Under the pieces are notes generated by a model. It made no database searches, had not been told where the DNA came from, and worked only from the letters and a program-made list of their open reading frames with translations. Of a DNA stretch of 64,000 nucleotides, positions 1 to 9,990 are shown piece after piece (position 1 is the stretch's first letter; every line of letters begins with the position of its first letter). The DNA is from Acidianus brierleyi (GTDB lineage: Archaea; Thermoproteota; Thermoprotei_A; Sulfolobales; Sulfolobaceae). Position numbers and translations under genes: made by a program. The stretch is from NCBI RefSeq assembly GCF_003201835.2, contig NZ_CP029289.2, forward strand, positions 372,001-436,000, given 5' to 3'.

Positions 1-1
1 A

Positions 2-319
2 AACTATTTATTTTCAGCTATGGGACCTGCATCAATTATAGGATCTGCAATGGTTGCGCCTGAATTAATACCAACAAAAATAAGAGGTACAGGACAAGCA
101 ATTAATGTGAGTATAGATAGGCTTGCGGCTGCATTAAATATAACTGCTTTTCCTACATTACTATTAAGCTTTGGCTTAGGTGCGGTCGTAGGAATATATG
201 CATCTATAGCGTTAATATCTAGTCTAATTACATTAATCTTTATACCAGAAACTAAAGGAAAAAGCATAGAAATTATAGAGAAAAAGGAAATTGTAGATAA
301 AAAAGAAACTGTTTCTTAA
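2..319 (+). CDS. MFS transporter, C-terminal fragment
   Basis: The reading frame is open from the left edge, so this is the 3' end of a gene whose start lies outside the window; the ATG at 20 is internal. About 105 residues are visible. They hold the last two or three membrane helices of a major facilitator superfamily carrier, with a loop typical of the sugar/metabolite:proton symporter branch (ELIPTKIRGTGQA) and the characteristic exit motif PETKGKSIE after the last helix. The substrate cannot be told from this part. A Lys/Glu-rich cytoplasmic tail ends the protein. Confidence 0.85.
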   Translation, partial: NYLFSAMGPASIIGSAMVAPELIPTKIRGTGQAINVSIDRLAAALNITAFPTLLLSFGLGAVVGIYASIALISSLITLIFIPETKGKSIEIIEKKEIVDKKETVS

Positions 320-340
320 AAAAATATAAAGCCCAGATGC

Positions 341-348
341 TTAAAAAT
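341..348 (+). promoter_or_regulatory. TATA box for the 372 gene
   Basis: TTAAAAAT is centred about 27 bp before the ATG at 372. This fits a leaderless archaeal transcript and argues for the ATG at 372 over the in-frame TTG at 354. Confidence 0.55.
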
Positions 349-371
349 ATTTTTTGTCGAAGTTTAAACTT

Positions 372-701
372 ATGGAGCCGTTCTACTTCAAATCATATGA
401 TAGGATAGTTGGAGTCGCCCACGACGTTAATGAGTTGGAGAAGGAAATGGATAGGTTATCTAAAGAGGATATTGATTGTTTGGAGTATCATTTGAAGGAG
501 GGTCATATAGTATCATGGTTGAATTACATAGGTGAGAGGGGTTTGGCTGAGATGTTGAAGGGCGTTAGCGATCCTAAGGAGGCTTTAGCTAGACTTAGAG
601 AATATAAAGCACTAAAGGTAATACCTAGCTACCCAGACTATAAAGTAGGCCATGAGTATAAGGCTAGTTTTGGCAAAAGAAAATCCAAGAAAAGGTTCTG
701 A
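372..701 (+). CDS. DUF5752-like small protein
   Basis: A 109-residue soluble protein. The start is placed at ATG 372 because the TATA box fits a leaderless start there; a TTG at 354 would add six residues. The pattern YFKSYD, then YHLKEGHIVSWLNYIGERGLAEML resembles the archaeal DUF5752 family, whose function is unknown; the family call is from memory of the pattern and is tentative. The C-terminus is very basic (GKRKSKKRF), which may mean nucleic-acid contact (inference). Codon use is richer in G-ending codons (gag, aag, ttg) than in the neighbours. It is followed by T-rich tracts and then by elp3. Confidence 0.7.
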   Translation: MEPFYFKSYDRIVGVAHDVNELEKEMDRLSKEDIDCLEYHLKEGHIVSWLNYIGERGLAEMLKGVSDPKEALARLREYKALKVIPSYPDYKVGHEYKASFGKRKSKKRF

Positions 702-724
702 TTTTTTCTAAAAAGTCTTTTTTC
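702..724 (+). terminator. T-rich terminator
   Basis: Two runs of six T (attttttct and tcttttttct) follow the stop codon at once. Oligo-T tracts are the usual intrinsic terminators in Sulfolobales. Confidence 0.4.
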
Positions 725-750
725 TTAGATTCAGCATAGTTTTAGTTATA

Positions 751-2149
<1,399 letters not shown>

Positions 2150-2157
<8 letters not shown>

Positions 2158-3532
2158 TTATATACGCTTTTATTCCCATTTTTCGTAGGGAAGAAACTAG
2201 ATCTATATTAAATTTATCTCCATTTGTACAGAATATATAATTTTTATCTATTCCAGTTTTAAAAATGAATTCTATTACGTTTTTAGGACTTAACTGTATA
2301 CCTTTTGCACATTCTGCACTATTAGTTAAGTTAATAATTATGGAATTTTCTGGTATTTTGTCAATAATCAGATCGTTTATATTAATAGATTTATTAGTAT
2401 TTAAATCGACTTTTTCAACAGAATTTACAACACTCTGTATTGCATTGTCTAATTTCTTATCTATTTCTATAATCTCATTATAGCTTATCTTAATCTTAGG
2501 ATGAAAAGAGAATATTGAGCAATACTCTGGTACTTTTTCTGAATACTCATATGTACCTATTTTTCTTGCTATTTTAGTTATTTCGTCCTTGTCGAAGCCA
2601 ACTAATGGTCTTAACATTGGAAGAGAAATTTGATAATTTAGTGTTTTTATTGCAGGTAAGGTTTGAGTTGATACTTGTCCTAATGACTCTCCAGTCACTA
2701 TAGCTTCATATCCCATCTTTTCGCTAATCTTTTCGGCTATTTTATATAAAGCTCTTTTGAATACTAGTGGCCATATTTTCTTATCCGTTTGAGTCATTAT
2801 AGTTTTTGTTATTGCACTACAATCTGCAACGAATATTTTTGGAGTATATCCTTGACTCCATTCAACAAGTTTGTAAATTACATTTAAAACAGCATTTTTA
2901 GTTATTTCGCTTCCTAAATTGCAGTATAAGAAATCTACAGCTACACCTCTTTTCATTATCATCCACGAGGATACTGGAGAATCAATTCCTCCAGAAATTA
3001 GTGAAATTGCTATTCCTTCTGATCCTAATGGTAAACCTCCTGGTCCTTCAATAATATTATCGTAAAAATATGCTATATAATCTCTAATTTCAATATATAA
3101 TTTTATTTCAGGATTATCTAAATCTACTTTTCCATCATGTTTTAATAGTACTTCTCCTACAAGCCTGGCCACGTCATATGAGGAAAAATTATGTTTTCCT
3201 ACTCTTCTCACTATAACTGCAAATTTTTTCCTAATGACCTTATCTGCCCAAATTTCTACCGCTTTTTGAGCTATATCATTAATATTCTCAAAATGTAATT
3301 CTTCAGCAATACTTACGCTTTTTACACCAAAGACTTTTATTGAAGAGTTACTTAGGCACTCTACATTTCCATAAAGAAAGATTCTTCCTTGCTGTTTTTT
3401 TACTTCTGTTTTACCGCAATTATAAAATTTAGCTGAGGCTAATAAATTACTTATTAATGTATTTTCCATTTTATTTCTTGTTCCAGGTTTTTTAATTCCT
3501 ATTTCATCGTATCTTACTATAAGTACTTTCAT
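2150..3532 (-). CDS. thiI: ThiI: tRNA 4-thiouridine / thiazole sulfurtransferase
   Basis: A 460-residue protein with an N-terminal ferredoxin-like plus THUMP RNA-binding region (about 1-170), then an adenylating PP-loop domain with the signature SLISGGIDSP near residue 180. ThiI activates uridine 8 of tRNA by adenylation and transfers sulfur; in some organisms it also supplies sulfur for thiazole synthesis. The last 60 or so residues look like a rhodanese module: YIFCTNGDKF holds a cysteine (Cys435) in the position of the persulfide loop, followed by LRKMGIKAYIIN. A rhodanese tail is known in enterobacterial ThiI and absent in many short archaeal ones. A TTTAAT box lies about 26 bp upstream on the minus strand. 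Confidence 0.9.
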
Positions 3533-3585
3533 TAATTCTTTAATATGATTAGAAGATTAAACGATTATGCAGAACAACATAAGTA

Positions 3586-3593
3586 ATTTAAAT
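3586..3593 (+). promoter_or_regulatory. TATA box of kdgA
   Basis: ATTTAAAT is centred 25-26 bp before the ATG at 3615, the standard spacing for a leaderless Sulfolobales mRNA. The thiI promoter diverges from the same 80-bp region. Confidence 0.6.
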
Positions 3594-3614
3594 AAACGAT
3601 AGCATAATTTACTT

Positions 3615-4499
3615 ATGGAAATTATAGTTCCTAATGTAACTCCTTTCACTAAAGATAATAGAATTGATAAGGATAGACTAAAAGAGCATCTTGAAAATCT
3701 TATAGAAAAAGGTATAGACATAATCTTCATAAATGGAACTACAGGAATGGGTCCATCATTATCTGCAGAAGAAAAGAAGGAAATTTTAAATATATCATAC
3801 GATGTAACTGGAAAAATAATTTTTCAATTAGGAGGTCTTAATTTAGACGATACATTAAATCTTTTACAATACTCTAGAGATTTTGATATAATAGGTGTAG
3901 CATCTTATTCTCCGTATTACTACCCTCAATTGCCTTCTAAGTGGGTTATTAGGTACTTTAAGACATTAGTAGAAAAATCTCCTCATCCAGTTTACGTATA
4001 TAATTTTCCTGCAGCTACTGGTTTTGACATGAATTATGAGCTTATGAAACAAATAGACGGATTGGCAGGATTGAAAGATACTAATGATAATTTTGTTCAT
4101 TCATTGCAATATAAAAGATTTCTTAATATAAAAGTCTATAACGGTAGTGATTATCTTACTGTACAATCATTAACTTATCTAGACGGGACAGTAACAGCTG
4201 GAGGAAATTATATGCCTGAACTTCTGTCGTTGCAGAAGAAACTTGTTTCCGAAGGTAAAATTAACGATGCTTTTGAAGTTCAAAAAACATACTATAAATT
4301 CCTTGATATAGCAAGAAAATATGGCCAAATGTCTGCTCATTATATACTAGTGAAGGAACTACAAGGATATGACGTAGGATATCCTAGAGAGCCTCTATAT
4401 CCTTTAACTGAAGATGAGATAAAACAATTAGAAGCAGATGTTAAGGAAATAAAAAATGAATATACTTTCATTCTGGATAAATATGGTATCACTTCATAG
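3615..4499 (+). CDS. kdgA: 2-keto-3-deoxy-(6-phospho)gluconate aldolase
   Basis: A 294-residue class I aldolase of the DHDPS/NAL superfamily. It splits 2-keto-3-deoxygluconate, or its 6-phosphate, to pyruvate and glyceraldehyde (3-phosphate) in the branched Entner-Doudoroff pathway of Sulfolobales. It aligns by eye along its whole length with the characterised Sulfolobus enzyme: start EIIVPNVTPFTKDNRID, carboxylate-binding GTTG at 41-44, Tyr129 of VYVYNFP and Schiff-base Lys154 in GLKDT. Length matches the family. In several Sulfolobales this gene is clustered with gluconate dehydratase and KDG kinase; neither is adjacent here. Its 3' end overlaps the convergent gene at 4489 by 11 bp. Confidence 0.93.
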   Translation: MEIIVPNVTPFTKDNRIDKDRLKEHLENLIEKGIDIIFINGTTGMGPSLSAEEKKEILNISYDVTGKIIFQLGGLNLDDTLNLLQYSRDFDIIGVASYSPYYYPQLPSKWVIRYFKTLVEKSPHPVYVYNFPAATGFDMNYELMKQIDGLAGLKDTNDNFVHSLQYKRFLNIKVYNGSDYLTVQSLTYLDGTVTAGGNYMPELLSLQKKLVSEGKINDAFEVQKTYYKFLDIARKYGQMSAHYILVKELQGYDVGYPREPLYPLTEDEIKQLEADVKEIKNEYTFILDKYGITS

Positions 4500-4860
4500 C
4501 ATTCATAATCTTATTTTTAATATCATCACTAAATGTATTTAATGCATTCATCATCAATTTTTGATCTCTATCCTGATAATTTTTAGGTAACTCTGATACT
4601 GCTTGCATTCTTAGCTTTAAAAATGCTGATAATGTATCTTCTGGTAGGCTTGATGCTACTTTTATATTAGTTTTGCACAGATTAATATATTCCTCATCAG
4701 ATGCTCTATCTCCCATTTCTTTCAATAAGTTTTTTAATATCTCGAGTTTTTGTTTATCCGGCATTTTTAGGAGTTCTGAAAATAGACTAGACATTGTTTT
4801 TTCTCTTTCTTTTTCGTTTAACTTGCTTATTTGAACTATATCTGGTAAATTAATGCTCAT
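4489..4860 (-). CDS. Conserved helical protein, function unknown
   Basis: A 123-residue, almost wholly alpha-helical soluble protein with no cysteine-rich motif or membrane segment. Repeated patterns such as MSSLFSELLKMPDKQKLEILKNLLKEMG and LSAFLKLRMQAVSELPK suggest a small helical bundle. I do not recognise the family. A run of T (minus strand, about 4883-4890) lies near -26 and could be its TATA element. It sits tail-to-tail with kdgA. Confidence 0.7.
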   Translation of the reverse strand: MSINLPDIVQISKLNEKEREKTMSSLFSELLKMPDKQKLEILKNLLKEMGDRASDEEYINLCKTNIKVASSLPEDTLSAFLKLRMQAVSELPKNYQDRDQKLMMNALNTFSDDIKNKIMNAMK

Positions 4861-5056
4861 ACTTTAAAGATAGTAAAAACTGATTAAAAAATCTTTAATT
4901 AACAGTGTTTTATTCCTATAAAATATTTAATTAATATTATATAATCATATTATATTTTTTGCCACAAAATTAGAGGGAGATTAATATAAAAATTTACTAG
5001 TATTGTTTATTATTATATTATATATTCTTTTTAATAATAAAAACGTAATAATCTTG

Positions 5057-5077
5057 TTTATAAATAAAGCTTATAAG
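5057..5077 (+). promoter_or_regulatory. Promoter of the structured RNA / Ehr operon
   Basis: Two overlapping TATA-like elements, TTTATAAA (5057-5064) and CTTATAAG (5070-5077), would place transcription starts near 5088 and 5101, at the left edge of the GC-rich RNA island. Confidence 0.5.
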
Positions 5078-5087
5078 CCAGAAGATT

Positions 5088-5208
5088 CTCATATAGAATG
5101 CTGAGCTTATGAGGCGGGGGATGGCGTCCCCCTGGGTTATCCCAAACCGCCCGATATAGTATGAGGGCTGATGACGCCTATCTCTAATAGGTGAGATAGG
5201 TGAAGCCC
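5088..5208 (+). ncRNA. GC-rich structured RNA, SRP Alu-like fold plus kink-turn-like hairpin
   Basis: A GC-rich island in AT-rich DNA, the classic mark of a structured RNA in hyperthermophiles. A three-way junction is visible: closing stem GGCGG/CCGCC (5113-5117 with 5147-5151), hairpin GGGA/TCCC (5118-5121 with 5127-5130, loop TGGCG) and hairpin TGGG/CCCA (5133-5136 with 5141-5144). CTCATA (5088-5093) can pair with TATGAG (5160-5165). Next comes a long hairpin: GGGCT/AGCCC (5165-5169, 5204-5208) and an 8-bp stem (5177-5184, 5193-5200) separated by GATGAC opposite GA, which resembles an L7Ae-type kink-turn with one extra base. The stretch AAACCGCCCGATAT looks like the archaeal SRP RNA 5' (Alu) domain, but no S domain follows. 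Identity is therefore open: separate ncRNA, SRP-derived fragment or 5' leader of the operon. Confidence 0.55.
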
Positions 5209-6507
5209 ATAGATTTAGAAACAATAAGCTTGGTCTTAATTCCTATAATAGCTAATGTATTCTTTTTTAGAGGTATAAAATATTCGAGTATAATAGCAGG
5301 AATACTTGAAATAATATTATCTTTAACTTTATTTATTAATTTACCAATAATAAGTTCTTATTTCTATATAACTAGAATTACATGGTACTTTATAATAATG
5401 GTATCATCAATTTATCTTCTTTCTGTTGTATTCTCTCATAATTACCTTAAGGGCGAGAAGACTAAAATAAGTGAAAGAGAATATTTTGCCTTACTGAATT
5501 TTTTTGCGTCGTCAATGTTCTTTACACTCATAATAAATAACTTAGGTCTAATGTGGGTAGGAATAGAGGCCACTACAGCATCTACTGTAATCTTGGTAAT
5601 AACTGAAGGTACAGAAACTGCAATAGAGGCAGGATGGAGATATATAATTATAGTATCTGCAGGCGTTACATTTGCATTTATTTCCGTAATATTAGTATAT
5701 TATGGATTACATAGCCTTCAAGTATCTTCAATCCTAGGAACACACTATTCACTTGTTCTGCAGTTAGCATCAGCAATAGCCCTTTTAGGCTTTGGAACCA
5801 AAGTTGGAGTATTTCCTGTAAATACGTGGCTTCCTGACGCTCATAGTGAATCGCCAGCACCAGTTAGCGCGCTTTTTTCAGGAGTTCTATTGCCTGTAGC
5901 GTTATATGTCTTGTATATAGTTTATCAAATATCTCCATTGCCTATGCTTTATTCTGCTTTCTCTATTGTATCAATAATAATAGCGTCAATAAGTATGGCC
6001 AGTCAAACTAATTTCAAGAGATTATTTGCATACTCTACAATTGAGAATATGAACCTAGCTTTGTTAGGTTTTGTTACGGGATCAATTATAGGCGCTATTA
6101 TTCTCCTTGTAGCTCATGCTTTTGGAAAAGCGGGCGCATTCTATTCTTCTGGATCAATATTTAGAATGGTAGGAAGTAAAAAAATAGATGAGTATGGTTT
6201 ATGGAAACTGAAATTTATTCCTTATTCATTGCTTTTATCATCTTTAGCAGTCACTGGTACTCCTCCATTTGGTACATTCGTAGGTGAGTTTCTGATATTA
6301 TCTGCGTTATTGAAATTTTCTATTGCAGAATTTGCGTTATTAATTCCTTTTATAGCAATAGCGTTTATTTCGATAAACTCGCACATAAGTAGAATGATAT
6401 TTAAGGGTGACAAAAACCTCAAGGAAGATAATTTAATGGGTATTATTTCGTTAATTTCGTCATTGATTTCCTTGGCTATAGGATTATTTCTAATATGGTG
6501 GTTATAA
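5200..6507 (+). CDS. Ehr complex antiporter-like subunit (HyfF/NuoN type)
   Basis: A membrane protein of about 435 residues with roughly a dozen helices, of the proton-conducting antiporter-like family shared by complex I, Mrp and hydrogenase-4. Hallmarks are WVGIEATTAST (Glu123), GFGTKVGVFPVNTWLPDAHSE with Lys201, and AYSTIENMNLALLG, which match HyfF best. It should form one proton channel of the complex. The start is uncertain: the GTG at 5200 lies inside the structured-RNA hairpin, and the next candidate is TTG 5230. It is the first gene of an eight-gene operon with overlapping stops and starts; its TAA overlaps the next ATG. Confidence 0.85.
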   Translation: MKPIDLETISLVLIPIIANVFFFRGIKYSSIIAGILEIILSLTLFINLPIISSYFYITRITWYFIIMVSSIYLLSVVFSHNYLKGEKTKISEREYFALLNFFASSMFFTLIINNLGLMWVGIEATTASTVILVITEGTETAIEAGWRYIIIVSAGVTFAFISVILVYYGLHSLQVSSILGTHYSLVLQLASAIALLGFGTKVGVFPVNTWLPDAHSESPAPVSALFSGVLLPVALYVLYIVYQISPLPMLYSAFSIVSIIIASISMASQTNFKRLFAYSTIENMNLALLGFVTGSIIGAIILLVAHAFGKAGAFYSSGSIFRMVGSKKIDEYGLWKLKFIPYSLLLSSLAVTGTPPFGTFVGEFLILSALLKFSIAEFALLIPFIAIAFISINSHISRMIFKGDKNLKEDNLMGIISLISSLISLAIGLFLIWWL

Positions 6508-7640
6508 TGAGGAGACTAATAGGGCAATTAGGAAAGTTTTGCCTTTATTCTGATACATATTTTGAAGGTACATGTCCACATATAGAAAACGAAGAAATAG
6601 CAAATTCACCATACGGTGCGTTTAATTTTACTTACGGTCCTTCAGCAGGTGGCTTATTTGAGTCAGTAGGCATTGATATAAACACCTTTGGCGAATATAT
6701 ACGGAATATTAAGGTTAATCCAAATTATAAGAAAAGAGAAATAAGAATACTGGATAAAAGCATAGAAGATGCTATTTTATACATAGAGAGAATAAATGCT
6801 GCATTTTCTGCTTCTCATGTTATATCATTTCTATCTGCAATAGATAAGATATCAGAATCTGACATAGATTCTGATGTGTTAAATTTAAGAATATTACAAA
6901 TAGAAATGGAAAGAATTAGAAATAATCTATTTGTAATAGAAAGGTTAGTAGAATCTGCAGGTTTCCAGGTTCCTCTATATCAATTGCAGTATCTTATTGA
7001 AAATGTTAATAGGAAAATAGGAAAATTATTTGGGCATAGATATTTCTTTGGTGTTAATTCTCTACGTAAAATAAATATTAATGATCCAAAAGTAGATTTT
7101 ACTGGAATTGAAAGAGAATTTAAGACGATTTACGAAGACATTATAGAAAACAGGATATTTATAGACAGACTACAGGGTAACGGGATAATCAAAGATGAAA
7201 GAAGCATTGGTCCAGCAGCTAGAGCAGCAGGATTTTATTATGACGCAAGAATAGAGGATGAATTTTTACCTTATAAAGACTTCGATTTTAAGATATCGAC
7301 TTATAATTCAGCAGACGCTTTTGGCAGGTTAATTGTTAGAAGTGAGGAAATATTTGAATCATTAAGAATAATCTCTCAAATAAAAGTAAAATCTAAAGAA
7401 TATAAAATTAAAGTAAATGATGGAGAAGGAATTGGAAGAGTCGAAAGTCCGTCTGGTGATTTAGCATATTTTGTTAAGGTAAACAATGGTAAAGTTGTAA
7501 ATATAGATTTGCTATCTCCTTCTTCAATAAATATAGAGCTTTTTTCTAAATCTATGGTTAAGAATATTTTTACAGATTTTCCATTTAATTGGGAAAGTTT
7601 TGGTATATGGATATCGGAAGTTGGGGTGAGATTTATATGA
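6507..7640 (+). CDS. Ehr complex large subunit (HyfG/HycE/NuoD-like, no NiFe site)
   Basis: A 377-residue homologue of the [NiFe]-hydrogenase large subunit / complex I 49-kDa subunit. The ATG at 6507 overlaps the previous stop (TAATG) and is preferred to the ATG at 6495. The helix LQIEMERIRNNLFVIERL corresponds to the conserved LELERI..HL segment. The first metal motif, ERVCGIC in hydrogenases, reads ERINAAF (residues 94-100), so both cysteines are replaced. The C-terminal DPCxxC is also absent; the protein ends FGIWISEVGVRFI. Hydrogen chemistry at a NiFe centre is thus excluded. It should sit at the interface of the peripheral and membrane arms. Confidence 0.82.
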   Translation: MRRLIGQLGKFCLYSDTYFEGTCPHIENEEIANSPYGAFNFTYGPSAGGLFESVGIDINTFGEYIRNIKVNPNYKKREIRILDKSIEDAILYIERINAAFSASHVISFLSAIDKISESDIDSDVLNLRILQIEMERIRNNLFVIERLVESAGFQVPLYQLQYLIENVNRKIGKLFGHRYFFGVNSLRKININDPKVDFTGIEREFKTIYEDIIENRIFIDRLQGNGIIKDERSIGPAARAAGFYYDARIEDEFLPYKDFDFKISTYNSADAFGRLIVRSEEIFESLRIISQIKVKSKEYKIKVNDGEGIGRVESPSGDLAYFVKVNNGKVVNIDLLSPSSINIELFSKSMVKNIFTDFPFNWESFGIWISEVGVRFI

Positions 7641-8254
7641 ATTGGTTTTTGAAAGGTCTTAAAAAAGGTATAAAAACTGAGAAATTTCCAAAAACAAACC
7701 CTATTGATATAGCTCCATGGTCAACAGAATTAAATGGTAGCGGTAATGTTAATTGTCCTACTAAAGCTATAGATAATGGAAGTTGGAATTCTGAAAGATG
7801 TATATATTGTAGAAGATGCTATCCTTTGTATTCTCCAACAGGAAATATAGATATTTTTAAAGTTAATAAGAAAAACAATATTTTCAGAAGGTCTTTTTAC
7901 GTTTATCCTATAGATATTGGAACTTGTGGAGGATGCAACCTAGAATTAAAGCTGATATCCTCTCCGCAATATGATATGACGCGTTTTGGAATATTTTTTA
8001 CTAACACACCTAGACATGCTGATGCTTTAATCATTATGGGTGTAATGACAGAAGGAATGAAAGAGCCTTTATTAAATGCTTATGAGGCTATGCCAGAACC
8101 TAAGCTCATTATAGCTTTAGGAGTTTGCGCTATATCTGGAGGGATACTGGGTACTGGTTCGCAAATAGAACCAGACGTTATAATTCCTGGCTGTCCTCCA
8201 AATCCATATACTATACTTAAGGCGTTAATTGAGGCTAAAGGTGATAAAGAATGA
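7637..8254 (+). CDS. Ehr complex small subunit (HyfI/NuoB-like) with fused ferredoxin motif
   Basis: 205 residues from the ATG at 7637, which overlaps the previous TGA (ATGA); an upstream in-frame ATG at 7589 lies inside the previous gene. The N-terminal part carries one ferredoxin-type [4Fe-4S] site: Cys40 of NCPTKAI and Cys55, Cys58, Cys61 of RCIYCRRC. The rest is the NuoB/HycG fold that binds the cluster equivalent to N2: CGGC (Cys97, Cys100), GVCAISGG (Cys164) and IPGCPP (Cys186). In E. coli hydrogenase-4 these two functions are on separate proteins (HyfH and HyfI). The subunit would pass electrons from a soluble donor to the site next to the membrane. Confidence 0.88.
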   Translation: MNWFLKGLKKGIKTEKFPKTNPIDIAPWSTELNGSGNVNCPTKAIDNGSWNSERCIYCRRCYPLYSPTGNIDIFKVNKKNNIFRRSFYVYPIDIGTCGGCNLELKLISSPQYDMTRFGIFFTNTPRHADALIIMGVMTEGMKEPLLNAYEAMPEPKLIIALGVCAISGGILGTGSQIEPDVIIPGCPPNPYTILKALIEAKGDKE

Positions 8255-9990
8255 TTTATTTTATTTACTTGTTGTTTATTTTGTCCATATTTCTATCCAT
8301 ATTTAAAAAGAAAATAGGATATGCTCTTTCTGCTATTACTTCTATAATATTTGTATATTATGGAATAACTATTGGAAATATATATGGCTATTTCTTTATA
8401 ATATCCGGATTAGTATGGCTATTTTCTTCAATTTTTTCCATATTTTATGATACTTATGGTAGATGGCTTTCTCCGCTTTTTATAACTTCAATACTAGGCA
8501 TGACAATAGCTCTAACAGCTAGGACTTACATAGAATTTTTAGCCGGTTGGGAAATAATGACTATTCCAGCATATGCAATAATAGGTTTAAATAGAAAGCT
8601 TGATTCTCCGGCGTTCATTTTTATGGGATTTGGTGAATTAAGTACAATTTTAATTTTCGCAGGATTTATTTATGCATATACTACAAGTAATTCCTTTTAT
8701 TTTACAGCATTAGATACTTATATTCCGTTAATTGTGGTAACATTTGGTTTTATGATAAAGATGGGTATATTTCCATTTCTAGTTACAGAATGGCTACCGA
8801 TAGCGCACGGTAATTCTCCTGCAAACGCATCTGCTATATTAAGTGCCACCATGACATTAGTTGCTGCATACGGAATAGTTAAAATGATGCTTCTTTCTCC
8901 TGATATTCCTATCCTAGGTTACATTCTTATGGGAATAGGTGGTTTTTCTGTATTTTTTGGTGCATTATATGCATATATTTCGGAACATGTAAAAGGTCTA
9001 TTAGCATTTAGTACAATAGAAAACAACGGAGCTATACTATCTGCTATAGGAGTCTATATGACATATCCTACAAAAACTATTGCAGAATTTGCATTAGATG
9101 TAATTGTGACTTTTGCATTTGCTCATTCTATAGCTAAAACGGGTCTTTTTATGATATCTGGAACCGTAGAAGGTGAAGCATTAAGTAAATTGAAAATTAT
9201 AAGGAATAAACTAGGAGAGATAGGAGGAATTTTACTTGCTTCTTCAATGTCAGGTTTGTTGCCAAATATAGGTGGTGTAGCTACATGGAGCTTATTGGAA
9301 AGTTTATTTATGGAGGCGTATATTTTACATTCTACTTTATCTTCAATTTCTATAATTACTGGGTCAGTAATAGCTATGGGTGAAGGTTTTGCATCGGCCG
9401 CTATGATAAAATTTATATCTTATACTCAAGTATTTAAGGGAATTACTGGAAAATCTGCTAAAATTACTATATTCTCTATAATAGGTTTTGTTATATTGAT
9501 TCTAGGTTCACTTAGTTATCTGCTTTTCAGAAATTTCATATACGGTGTTCCATCGCTTGGTATTCCAAATGGGTTTATAATAATCTCTGAATACTCTTCA
9601 GGAAAAATATTCGGTGATATATCACCTTTCTATGTATTAATACTAATAGTAGTTTTTAGTTTGCTAACTCTAGGCATATTTGGAAAACCAAAAGTAAGAA
9701 AAACTAACACATGGAATAACGGAATAAAGCCAAGAGAAGAATATACAGCCTTTGCGTTTGCTAATAATATTAGACTTATGCTTTCTAAACTTTTAAGAAC
9801 AGAAATAAAGAGAGATTCACTAGAAACTTCAACAGATATTTTTTGGAAAGTTATGTATTATATTGCAAAGAAATATGTAATTTTTTCTAGACTTTTAGCT
9901 AGAAGTTATATGAACAGTTCAATAAGCTGGTATATTATTTACATGATATTGGCTTTTATTCTAATTACAATTTTAGTGGTGATATTATGA
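8251..9990 (+). CDS. Ehr complex antiporter-like subunit (HyfB/NuoL type)
   Basis: A 579-residue polytopic membrane protein, the second antiporter-like subunit of the operon. Conserved channel residues are visible: Glu101 in LAGWEIMTIPAY, Lys170 in GFMIKMGIFPF, His186 in WLPIAHGNSPANASAIL, and the FSTIENNGAIL helix. Length and motif order match HyfB and formate hydrogenlyase subunit 3. ATGA overlaps join it to the genes on both sides. It should pump protons, powered by electron flow through the peripheral arm. Confidence 0.88.
   Translation: MIYFIYLLFILSIFLSIFKKKIGYALSAITSIIFVYYGITIGNIYGYFFIISGLVWLFSSIFSIFYDTYGRWLSPLFITSILGMTIALTARTYIEFLAGWEIMTIPAYAIIGLNRKLDSPAFIFMGFGELSTILIFAGFIYAYTTSNSFYFTALDTYIPLIVVTFGFMIKMGIFPFLVTEWLPIAHGNSPANASAILSATMTLVAAYGIVKMMLLSPDIPILGYILMGIGGFSVFFGALYAYISEHVKGLLAFSTIENNGAILSAIGVYMTYPTKTIAEFALDVIVTFAFAHSIAKTGLFMISGTVEGEALSKLKIIRNKLGEIGGILLASSMSGLLPNIGGVATWSLLESLFMEAYILHSTLSSISIITGSVIAMGEGFASAAMIKFISYTQVFKGITGKSAKITIFSIIGFVILILGSLSYLLFRNFIYGVPSLGIPNGFIIISEYSSGKIFGDISPFYVLILIVVFSLLTLGIFGKPKVRKTNTWNNGIKPREEYTAFAFANNIRLMLSKLLRTEIKRDSLETSTDIFWKVMYYIAKKYVIFSRLLARSYMNSSISWYIIYMILAFILITILVVIL

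Noticed and set aside
5088..5208. Complete SRP (7S) RNA gene
   Set aside because: Only the Alu-like part can be found. The expected S domain and long closing helix are absent and coding sequence follows at once.
5018..5224. 68-residue minus-strand frame over the RNA island
   Set aside because: It reads through GC-rich paired segments and AT-rich promoter DNA; composition is unlike the protein genes here.
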